Assembly: GCF_030295405.1 (NCBI RefSeq)
Contig: NZ_AP027080.1
Span: 1,674,001-1,738,000, forward strand
Length of the DNA: 64,000 nucleotides
DNA from: Mesoterricola silvestris
GTDB taxonomy: Bacteria; Acidobacteriota; Holophagae; Holophagales; Holophagaceae
Direction of reading: 5' to 3'
A program made the translations under genes and the position numbers. The first letter of the stretch is position 1, and each line of letters opens with the position of its first letter. Positions 32,479-40,431 of this stretch are shown here, one piece after another. Under the pieces are notes generated by a model that did no database searches, was not told where the DNA came from, and saw nothing but the letters and a program-made list of their open reading frames with translations.

Positions 32479-35087
32479 TGGCCTCCCTCTTCATCGGCGT
32501 GGGGCGCGTCCTCCTCTCCCTGCGCTACCGCATCCGGGTGCAGGGCCTGGAGGACGTGGCCGCCCGGGGCACCGGCGGGATCCTCTTCCTGCCCAACCAC
32601 CCCGCCCTCATCGACCCGGTCATCGTGGCCGGGACCCTGTACCCCCGCTTCCGCCCGGCCTCGCTGGCGGACCGGGACCGCATCGCCGGCCCCGGCATCA
32701 ACTGGATCACCCGCCAGTTCGGGGTCAAGGCGCTGCCGGACCTGGCCAAGTACGGTGAAAGCTGCCGGCCCGAAGTGGAGCGGGTGATCCGGGAATGCGG
32801 GGAGGACCTGGCGGCGGGAAGGAACCTCCTCCTCTACCCCGGCGGGCATCTCATGCGCAGCCGCCGGGAGGACCTGGGGGGCAACAGCGCCGTGGAGACC
32901 ATCCTCGCCGCCGCGCCCGGGGCGCGGGTGGTGCTGGTGCGCACCCGGGGCCTCTGGGGGAGCCGCTTCAGCCGCGCCGCAGGCCACTCCCCGGACTTCG
33001 TGAAGGTCCTCCTGCGCCAGGGCCTGGATATCCTCGCCAGCTTCATCTTCTTCTGCCCCCGCCGGGACGTGACGGTGGAAATGATCGAACCCGCCGACTT
33101 CCCGCGGAACGAGGGCCGGGAGGCCATGAACCGGCGGATGGAGGCCTTCTTCAACGAGGATGCGCCCCCCGCCCTCCACGTGCCCGCCACGCCCTGGGAG
33201 CCCGGGGGCCGCCGGGTCATCCCCGATCCGCCGCAGGTGCGCCTGCAGGGCGACCCGGGGCAGGCCTCCCCCGTGGTGCGCGAGCAGGTGCTGGCCAAGC
33301 TCCGGGACATGTCCGGCAAGCCCGGGCTGGGGGATGGCGACCAGCTCGCCCGGGACCTGGGCATGGACAGCCTCATGCGCCTGGAGCTCCAGCTGTGGAT
33401 CGAGCAGGAATTCGGCCACCACCTGGGCGACCCGGATTCCCTCGTGACCGTGGGCGACGCCCTCCTGGCGGCCTCGGGCCACACCCTGGACACCGCCGGG
33501 GCCCCCCTCAAGCCCGTGCCCTCGTCCTGGTTCCGCCACATGGGCCTGCCCGCGATGGTGCCGGAGGGCGCCACCATCCCCGAGGTCTTCCTCCGCCAGG
33601 CGGCGCGGGACCCCGGCAGGACGGTCATCGCGGACCAGGCTTCGGGGGTGCGCACCTACCGCGACATCATCACCTCGATCCTGGCCCTCAAGCCGGTCCT
33701 GGAGGCCATCGAGGGCCCCTACGTGGGCATCATGCTGCCCTCCAGCGTGGGCGCGGCGGTGCTGTACCTGGCCGTGCTGTTCGCGGGCAAGACGCCGGTC
33801 ATGGTGAACTGGACCACCGGCGTGCGGAACATGACCCACGGCCTGGACCTGCTGGACGTCAGGCGGGTGCTCACGGTGGGCAAGGTGGTGGAGCGCATCC
33901 AGTCCCAGGGCATGGACCTGGAGGCCCTGCGGGACCGCCTCCTCCTCATGGAGGACGTGGGCGCCTCGCTCACCGGGGGGGCCAAGCTCAAGGCCCTGCT
34001 CCGGGCCTGGGTCTCCTGGAAGCCCCTGCGCCGGGCCCGGATCCCCGGCACCGCCGTGGTGCTCTTCACCAGCGGCAGCGAGAACCTGCCCAAGGCCGTG
34101 CCCCTGACCCACGCCAACCTGCTGGCCAACGTGCGGGACATCGCGGCGGAGTACCGGTTCCTGGACGGGGCCCGCTTCGTGGGGTTCCTGCCGCCCTTCC
34201 ATTCCTTCGGGCTCACCGGCACCGTGGTCCTGCCCCTGTGCTGCGGGTTCCAGGCGGTGTACTACCCGGTGCCCACCGACGGCACCGCCCTGGCCCGGCA
34301 CATCGAGGCCTACCGCGTCACCGCCCTGGTGGGCACCCCCACCTTCCTCAACGGCATCGTGCGGGTGGCGCGCACGGCCCAGCTGGAATCCCTGGGATTC
34401 GTCATCACCGGGGCCGAGAAATGCCCCGAAGCGCTCTTCGAGGCCATCCACGAGCGGTGGCCGGGCATGGTGATCCTGGAGGGCTACGGCATCACCGAAT
34501 GCTCGCCGGTGGTCGCCGCCAACCGCGAGGAGCGCCGGCGGCACGGGACCATCGGGTGGTGCATGCCTTCCGTGGCCCACGTCCTGGTGGATCCCGACAC
34601 CGGCGAACGCGCCCCGGCCGGGTCCATGGGCATGCTCCTGGTGAGGGGCCCCAGCGTCTTCGGGGGCTACCTGGGGTTCGACGGGCCTTCCCCGTTCGTG
34701 GAGTTCGAAGGCCACGCCTGGTACCGCACCGGGGACCTGGTGCGGGAGGAGGACGGCATGCTGGCCTTCGCGGGCCGGCTGAAGCGCTTCGTGAAGATGG
34801 GCGGCGAGATGGTGAGCCTGCCGGCGGTGGAGGAGGCCCTCCTGGCCCGCTTCCAGGACCCCGAAGCCGACGAGGCGTCCCTGGCCGTGGAGGCCCGGGA
34901 GGAGGGCCACGCCGTGGAACTGACCCTCTTCACCACCCGGGGCCTCACGCGGGAGGAGGCCAACCAGGCCATTCGCGAGGCGGGCCTCAGCCCCATCCAC
35001 AACATCCGCTCCGTGATCCCCCTGCCGAAGATCCCGGTGCTGGGAACGGGAAAGACGGATTACCGGGCGCTCAAGTCCCTGCTCTAG
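32469..35087 (+). CDS. Aas-like acyltransferase - carrier domain - acyl-ligase fusion
   Basis: The protein has 872 residues from ATG 32469 (AGGAG six bases upstream; a second ATG at 32478 is possible). Residues 1-200 are a PlsC-type acyltransferase with FLPNHPALIDPV (the NHx4D box) and LLYPGGHLMRSR. Residues about 275-335 form an acyl-carrier-like domain with the phosphopantetheine serine in LGMDSLMRLELQLW. Residues 360-870 are an AMP-forming acyl ligase with VVLFTSGSENLPKAVPLTH, EGYGITECSPVV and YRTGDLVREEDG. It should activate a fatty acid and transfer it to a lysophospholipid at the inner membrane. E. coli Aas, as I recall it, lacks an internal carrier domain. The 3' end overlaps the convergent YdcF-like gene by 17 bases. 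Confidence 0.85.
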   Translation: MGVMASLFIGVGRVLLSLRYRIRVQGLEDVAARGTGGILFLPNHPALIDPVIVAGTLYPRFRPASLADRDRIAGPGINWITRQFGVKALPDLAKYGESCRPEVERVIRECGEDLAAGRNLLLYPGGHLMRSRREDLGGNSAVETILAAAPGARVVLVRTRGLWGSRFSRAAGHSPDFVKVLLRQGLDILASFIFFCPRRDVTVEMIEPADFPRNEGREAMNRRMEAFFNEDAPPALHVPATPWEPGGRRVIPDPPQVRLQGDPGQASPVVREQVLAKLRDMSGKPGLGDGDQLARDLGMDSLMRLELQLWIEQEFGHHLGDPDSLVTVGDALLAASGHTLDTAGAPLKPVPSSWFRHMGLPAMVPEGATIPEVFLRQAARDPGRTVIADQASGVRTYRDIITSILALKPVLEAIEGPYVGIMLPSSVGAAVLYLAVLFAGKTPVMVNWTTGVRNMTHGLDLLDVRRVLTVGKVVERIQSQGMDLEALRDRLLLMEDVGASLTGGAKLKALLRAWVSWKPLRRARIPGTAVVLFTSGSENLPKAVPLTHANLLANVRDIAAEYRFLDGARFVGFLPPFHSFGLTGTVVLPLCCGFQAVYYPVPTDGTALARHIEAYRVTALVGTPTFLNGIVRVARTAQLESLGFVITGAEKCPEALFEAIHERWPGMVILEGYGITECSPVVAANREERRRHGTIGWCMPSVAHVLVDPDTGERAPAGSMGMLLVRGPSVFGGYLGFDGPSPFVEFEGHAWYRTGDLVREEDGMLAFAGRLKRFVKMGGEMVSLPAVEEALLARFQDPEADEASLAVEAREEGHAVELTLFTTRGLTREEANQAIREAGLSPIHNIRSVIPLPKIPVLGTGKTDYRALKSLL

Positions 35088-35754
35088 CGTCGTCGGGGGT
35101 GGGCTCGCGGTTTCCCAGCATCGTGTGGGGGGGGAACCAGCGGTCCAGGACGGCCACGTGCCGGGCCGCGAATTCCCGGGCCAGGAAGCCGGTCCTGGCC
35201 CTCAGGGGCACCTTTGAGGTGTCCGCGGCCACGCCGGTGGCCTCCAGGCCCATGCTGGAGGCCAGGTACAGGGCCCGGGGCAGGTGGAAGTCCGAGGTGA
35301 CCACCACGGCGCGGCGGACCCCGAAGACGGCCTGGGCCCGGCGCAGGCTGTCATAGGTGCGCCTGCCGCCGTAGTCGCTGACCACGAACTCCACGGGGAT
35401 CCCCCTGCGGATGAGCCACTTGCGCATGGCCTGGGGCTCGTTGTAGTTCTGGGCCCGGTTGTCGCCGGACACCAGGATCCAGCCCACCTTGCCGGCCCGG
35501 AAAAGCGCCAGGGCGGTTTCCAGGCGGCCCTCCAGGATCGGCGAGGGCTCCCCGTCGGCGTAGACGCCGGCCCCCAGGACCAGGGCGGGGCCCCGCTGCG
35601 CGGGAAGGGCGTCCCGCAGAAAAATGCGGGAAGCGAACTCCTTGGGGAACCATAGGAGAATCCAAAGCAAATCAATGGTAAAGAATACAAGAAGGGTTGC
35701 CCACAGCCACCGCCGTGAACCGGATCGGAGAGTAACCCAGGCAGATAGTCCCAT
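35071..35754 (-). CDS. SanA/YdcF-family (DUF218) membrane protein
   Basis: The 227-residue protein has one N-terminal membrane helix (WATLLVFFTIDLLWILLW) and a DUF218 domain: PALVLGAGVYADGEPSPILEGRLETAL (read as VLGAGVY then SPILEGRLETAL), VGWILVSGDNRAQNYNEP, DYGGRRTYDSLRRAQAVFGV and VVVTSDFHLPRAL. These are the standard motifs of SanA/YdcF proteins, which influence envelope permeability and vancomycin resistance in enterobacteria. The biochemical activity is not established. It converges with the Aas-like gene, sharing 17 bases at the 3' ends, and diverges from the large lipoprotein gene. Confidence 0.88.
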   Translation of the reverse strand: MGLSAWVTLRSGSRRWLWATLLVFFTIDLLWILLWFPKEFASRIFLRDALPAQRGPALVLGAGVYADGEPSPILEGRLETALALFRAGKVGWILVSGDNRAQNYNEPQAMRKWLIRRGIPVEFVVSDYGGRRTYDSLRRAQAVFGVRRAVVVTSDFHLPRALYLASSMGLEATGVAADTSKVPLRARTGFLAREFAARHVAVLDRWFPPHTMLGNREPTPDDARAGT

Positions 35755-35808
35755 CGTGAGTTAGCATAGTCCCTTACCCCCAACGGGGCCCATCGCGAGT
35801 GAGAATTA

Positions 35809-38800
35809 ATGAATCATACAAGCCCCGTGCGGCCATTTTCTCGTCCCTACCCCCGCGTGGGTGTCGCGCTCACCGTGCCCGCGCTGCTGGCCCTGACGGC
35901 CACGGGCTGCTACCGGGCCACGGGCTTCCAGCGGACCACCGTCGTGGCGGAGGCCATCCCCGAAGCCGGCGGTGACCGGGTCGCGGGCCTGAAATCCACC
36001 GCCGGCCCTGGCGACTACTACCTGGGCAACGACTTCGTGCAGATCGCCATCGACGGCACCCGCTGGGGGGACGCCTCCCAGCAGCCCATCGCCGGCGCCG
36101 CCTCGGGCGGCAGCATCGTGGACGCGGGCTACGTGGCCCTGGACACCAGCTACCAGCGGGTCAACATGCCCGCGGACACCCTCGAACGGCTCACCCCCGT
36201 CGTCAACCAGGACCCCGATCTCCAGCTGGTCTTCGACACCTTCGAACCCGAGACGCTCACGGAACCCAGCACCCTCACCATGAGGGGCCGCATCCTGGAC
36301 AGGGCCCACAAGATCCCGGGCGCCGCCTGGGACGATTCCGGCCGCGTGCTGGGCGTCAGCGTGGTCCATGTCCTCTCCCTGGCCAAGCTCAACCGTTACG
36401 TCCTGGCCACCACCACCATCGTCAACGAGAGCGGCTCTCCCGTGGGCGTGCGCAGCATCGGGGACGCCCTCCACCAGACCTCCAGCGGCTACCGCTTCTG
36501 CGTGCCCGCGGGGGTCAACGTGTACGGCCAGCCCTTGAACCTGACGGATGCGGACGACAACAACTGGGGCGTCCGGATCCCGGGGAGCGATTTCGGCAAT
36601 CCCATCGCCACCTCCGTGCAGTCCCCCATGGTGGTCCTCATGGCCGTGGAACCCAGCGCCGGCGCCGTGGATTCCCACGCCTCCATCGGGATCATGTCGC
36701 AGGACGCGCCCGCCCTCGCCGTCGCCGCGGACCGCCAGGACGCCCAGGACACCCTCCGGCCCTCGTTCCCCGAGCGCCTGGTGGCGGGCAGCCTTCCCCT
36801 CCCGCCCGCGGGCCTCGCCGCGGGCGCCTCCCTCTCCTACAACCGGCGCCTGTACATCCTGGGCGGCATCAGCAGCGATTCCTCCACCCCGAACCACGGC
36901 CAGGTCCTTTTCGACGAGATGGCCCTGGCGAAGTACAACACCACCGACGGCCTCTGGCCCCAGGGCTTCGGCCAGCTCCAGTTCTCGCTCACGGGATCGG
37001 CCATGAAGCAGGGGCCCCTCTCCACCGAAGTCCGGGTGGAGCGCAACGCGGGCCAGACCGGCAATGCCATCTGGATCCCCGAGCGGGTGGTCTGGCTCGA
37101 GCCCGGCGAGAACATCACCAGCATCTCCACCTTCCCGAGCGACAGCACGACGATGTACCTGCCCGTGGGCACCTACCGGATCGTGGTCACAAACAAGGTG
37201 GGCCAGCAGGTCAAGTACCAGAGCGTGAACTCGTACAACACCCTGCGCCCCCTCCTCAGCGGGCCCATCGCCATCTTTCCCAGCCAGGGCTACTACGTGG
37301 GTCCAACCGACTACCTGTGCCCCGAAGCCAAGGACATCGTCAGCTCCACGGGCTCCGCGTTCCGGAGCCTCTACGCCGCCCACCTGTTCGATACCCGGGA
37401 GGCCGATGCCCCGACGGGCAACCTGCAGCCCATGCGCTTCACATTCAAGGGCACCGGGATCACGCCCGATCCCGAGCTCCGGAGGACCCGGACCCTTTCG
37501 TCCTATTTCGACGCCATCACCAAGAAGGTGGCCGTCGTGGGCAGCGGTGCGGGGCAGAGCCAGTTCCGCGCCGGCAACGAGATGTTCGGCACCGGGTTCT
37601 TCTCCAACGTCCCGAACGTCTACTTCTGGTTGGCCAACGGCTCCTCCACGGGCCAGGTCACCGAAACCGGCAACCCCCTGATCCAGGGCGGCACCTACCG
37701 CGCCTACGCCACCCACGGGCCCCTTTCCAACCTCCAGAGCGCGGACATCACCGCGTACGAGGGCCAGACCGCCACATCCCACTCCTTCATCGTCTGGCCC
37801 CGGGCCTTGCCCGCGGGCTGGACCACCTTCGACGTGCCCGGGCCCTCCCAGGCCAGCGGCGGCGGGTACCTCCCCGTGGAGAAGCTGGTTTCGGCCCTGG
37901 CCGAGGCCGTGCAGGTGGTGGCCTCCACCGAGAAGGACCTCGGCACGGACGGCAACCGGCTCTACAACGACTTCCGCACCGAGTTCGACTATGTCGGCTG
38001 GAGCGCCGGCCAGCTTTCCGCCGTCAAGAACGATCCCTTCGTCATGAACGCCCGCACCTCCGAACTGCCCGGCTACGGTGCCGTCACCGCGCTGTCCACC
38101 CCCGCGGCCACCGCCTACCGTTTCGGCGGCGCGCTCCAGCCCGAGAACTGGACCCTCTCCGATTTCATCACGCAGGCCAAGGGCTCCTTCACCATCGTGC
38201 ACCGCCCCCGGGGCGCCAGCGGGCTCTTCACCCTCAAGGGCTTCGACCCCGCCGTGCCCGTGGGCACCGGCGTCAACGCCTGGTGGAACGAATCGGGCTT
38301 CTACGCCAACGGCACCGTCAACGGCGCCTTCGACGCCATCGAGCTCCTGCGGGGCGAGGGCTTCGTGAAGACGGCCCCCGATCCCTGGTTCCAGGAATTC
38401 CTCCAGGTCCGCTCCGACTGGTTCGGCCTCCTCAACCAGCAGACCCCCGCGGCCTTCACCAAGGCCCTGGGCCTGTCCTCGGCGAAGTTCAGCCTCGACA
38501 CGCCCGTGGGCCTGGCCCGCACCTACCTCAAGGCCACGCCCGTCCTCACCAATCCGCCCATTGCCGGCACCGCGCCCACCTCGGACCTGATCCAGGATCT
38601 CTCCACGGTTTCCGCTGCCCTGAAGTCCGGCGCCGCCGTGGCCTCCACCGGCCCCTTCCTGGACGTGACGGTGGGGGGCACGGGCCCCGGCGGCCTGGTG
38701 AAGGGCCCCATGGCCACCGCCAACGTCGTGGTGAACCTCTACAGGACGGACTGGATGCCCGTGGACCAGGTGCGCATCGTCGTGAACGGCGTGGTGGCCA

Positions 38801-39051
38801 CCACCCTGGATCCCTCCAGCCTCACCCAGTCCGCCACGGACAACCGCCTCTTCAGCGCCACCGTTCCCGTCGCCCTGCCCACCACGGGCACCGGGGCCTG
38901 GATCGTGGTGGAGGCCGGCGTCCCCCTGGACCAGACCGGGCCCTACCGGGCCGGGACGCCCTGGTACGAAATCATGCGGGGCATCTACCCCATCGCCGTC
39001 ACCAACCCCATCTTCATCGATGTGACGGGGACCGGCTACACCCACCCCTGA
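35809..39051 (+). CDS. Very large lipoprotein with a degenerate PHP (CehA/McbA-like) domain
   Basis: The protein has 1080 residues, with a signal and probable lipobox ending ATGC (Cys about residue 34). The N-terminal third (GDYYLGNDFVQIAIDG, SGGSIVDAGYVAL) resembles the beta domain found before PHP-type metallohydrolase domains in myxobacterial CehA/McbA-like proteins. The region from about 660 to 950 follows the same PHP layout: VVASTEKDLGTD where TDH is expected, TIVHRPRG like an HPR motif, AFDAIELLRGEGF like AxEVxNG, LSSAKFSLDTPVGLARTYL like SDSHxxxxxPVGxxRTY, and AVASTGPFLDV like the conserved TNGPFL. Most metal-binding His/Asp positions are replaced, so catalysis is unlikely. This assignment is from memory of the family pattern. 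The middle segment (about 300-640) is unrecognised. dnaB starts 9 bases downstream. Confidence 0.6.
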   Translation: MNHTSPVRPFSRPYPRVGVALTVPALLALTATGCYRATGFQRTTVVAEAIPEAGGDRVAGLKSTAGPGDYYLGNDFVQIAIDGTRWGDASQQPIAGAASGGSIVDAGYVALDTSYQRVNMPADTLERLTPVVNQDPDLQLVFDTFEPETLTEPSTLTMRGRILDRAHKIPGAAWDDSGRVLGVSVVHVLSLAKLNRYVLATTTIVNESGSPVGVRSIGDALHQTSSGYRFCVPAGVNVYGQPLNLTDADDNNWGVRIPGSDFGNPIATSVQSPMVVLMAVEPSAGAVDSHASIGIMSQDAPALAVAADRQDAQDTLRPSFPERLVAGSLPLPPAGLAAGASLSYNRRLYILGGISSDSSTPNHGQVLFDEMALAKYNTTDGLWPQGFGQLQFSLTGSAMKQGPLSTEVRVERNAGQTGNAIWIPERVVWLEPGENITSISTFPSDSTTMYLPVGTYRIVVTNKVGQQVKYQSVNSYNTLRPLLSGPIAIFPSQGYYVGPTDYLCPEAKDIVSSTGSAFRSLYAAHLFDTREADAPTGNLQPMRFTFKGTGITPDPELRRTRTLSSYFDAITKKVAVVGSGAGQSQFRAGNEMFGTGFFSNVPNVYFWLANGSSTGQVTETGNPLIQGGTYRAYATHGPLSNLQSADITAYEGQTATSHSFIVWPRALPAGWTTFDVPGPSQASGGGYLPVEKLVSALAEAVQVVASTEKDLGTDGNRLYNDFRTEFDYVGWSAGQLSAVKNDPFVMNARTSELPGYGAVTALSTPAATAYRFGGALQPENWTLSDFITQAKGSFTIVHRPRGASGLFTLKGFDPAVPVGTGVNAWWNESGFYANGTVNGAFDAIELLRGEGFVKTAPDPWFQEFLQVRSDWFGLLNQQTPAAFTKALGLSSAKFSLDTPVGLARTYLKATPVLTNPPIAGTAPTSDLIQDLSTVSAALKSGAAVASTGPFLDVTVGGTGPGGLVKGPMATANVVVNLYRTDWMPVDQVRIVVNGVVATTLDPSSLTQSATDNRLFSATVPVALPTTGTGAWIVVEAGVPLDQTGPYRAGTPWYEIMRGIYPIAVTNPIFIDVTGTGYTHP

Positions 39052-39060
39052 CGTGATCCC

Positions 39061-40431
39061 ATGAGCGAGTGGCTCCCCCAACGCCTGCCCGAGGACATCG
39101 AGGCCGAACGCGCGCTGCTGGCCACCTGCTGCGCGCCCGGGGCCGAGACGGCTGCGGCCGAAGCGTCCTTCGTCCTCACGGAGGAGGACTTCGTCCACCC
39201 CGCGCACCGCGCGGTGTTCAAGGCCCTGAAATCCCTCATCGAAGCCCAGCTGGAGGTGAACTCCCTCACCCTCAAGGACGCCCTGGACCAGGCCGGGGAC
39301 CTGGGCCGGGTGGGCGGTTTCACCGGGCTGGTGGACCTGCTCAGCGCCGAGGAGGTGGGCCGGCCCAAGGTCCTGGCCGACCTGCTCATCCGCAAGCGCA
39401 AGCTGCGACAGCTCATCCGATTGGGCGCCCAGCTGGTGCGCCAGGCGGCTGAGGAGGAGGCGCCCCCCGACACCCTCGTGGAGCAGGCCGCGGTGGATCT
39501 CTTCCGCCTGGCCCAGGGCCAGGAGCGCCGCGGGCTCGAGCACATCGGCGACGTGGCCAAGGACGCCATGGAGAACCTCCTGGACCGCCTGGAGGGGCGC
39601 GGCTCCACCGGCCTCAAGGTGGGCTTCTCCAGGCTGGACGCCATCACCCAGGGCTTCCAGCCCGGCAACCTCATCGTCCTCGCCGCCCGCCCCGGCATCG
39701 GCAAGACGGCCCTGGCCCTGAACTGGCTGCTGCGCTCGGCCATGTACCACCAGGCCCACGCGGCCTTCTTCTCGCTGGAAATGTCCAAGGAGGAGGTCTT
39801 CAACCGCCTCCTGTCGGCCCACTGCGCCGTGAACCTCCGGAGCGTGGCCGCGGGCAACTTCGACGAGGCCGTCCAGGCCCGGCTCCTCAAGAGCCGGGAC
39901 GCCCTGCTGGAGCTCCCCATCTACATCAATGACCAGGCCGCCATCACCACCCGCGAGATCACGGCCATGGTGGACCGCCACCTCTCCCAGGCCAACCACA
40001 AGCTGGACCTGCTGATCGTGGACTACCTGCAGCTCCTGAGCAGCCCGGATTCCTCACGCGCCGCCAAGCAGAGCGAGGCCACCCGCATCGGCGAGATCAG
40101 CCGCGGCTTCAAGCTCCTGGCCAAGGACCACGGGATCCCCGTGGTGGTGCTCAGCCAGCTCAACCGCGAAGTGGAACACCGCCAGGGCGGGCGCCCCCAG
40201 CTGTCGGATTTGCGGGATTCCGGCGCCATCGAGCAGGACGCGGACATGGTCATGTTCATCCACCGCCGCATGCAGCCCCCCGCCGACGGCCAGGTGGAGG
40301 ACGACCGCAGCGCCGAACTGATCATCGGCAAGCACCGCAACGGCCCCGTGGGCACCGTGGGCCTCTACTTCGAGGGCGAGTACGCCCGGTACCGCGAGAT
40401 GGAGCGCGCCACCGATTCCGAGATGGGCTGA
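39061..40431 (+). CDS. dnaB: Replicative DNA helicase DnaB
   Basis: The 456-residue helicase has the N-terminal helical domain (LPEDIEAERALLATCC; FVHPAHRAVFKAL), a linker and a RecA-type motor: Walker A AARPGIGKTALALN, FFSLEMSKEEVFNRLL, Walker B LLIVDYLQLL, VVVLSQLNREVEHR and SGAIEQDADMVMFIHR. The length and motifs are standard, and there is no intein. It unwinds DNA at the replication fork as a hexamer. It lies 9 bases after the large lipoprotein gene, and its TGA overlaps the recG start, so it is transcribed with unrelated genes. Confidence 0.96.
   Translation: MSEWLPQRLPEDIEAERALLATCCAPGAETAAAEASFVLTEEDFVHPAHRAVFKALKSLIEAQLEVNSLTLKDALDQAGDLGRVGGFTGLVDLLSAEEVGRPKVLADLLIRKRKLRQLIRLGAQLVRQAAEEEAPPDTLVEQAAVDLFRLAQGQERRGLEHIGDVAKDAMENLLDRLEGRGSTGLKVGFSRLDAITQGFQPGNLIVLAARPGIGKTALALNWLLRSAMYHQAHAAFFSLEMSKEEVFNRLLSAHCAVNLRSVAAGNFDEAVQARLLKSRDALLELPIYINDQAAITTREITAMVDRHLSQANHKLDLLIVDYLQLLSSPDSSRAAKQSEATRIGEISRGFKLLAKDHGIPVVVLSQLNREVEHRQGGRPQLSDLRDSGAIEQDADMVMFIHRRMQPPADGQVEDDRSAELIIGKHRNGPVGTVGLYFEGEYARYREMERATDSEMG

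Noticed and set aside
35806-39999. A 1397-codon open frame on the minus strand opposite the large lipoprotein and dnaB.
   Set aside because: It is compositional shadow. The plus-strand proteins have a signal peptide and DnaB motifs.
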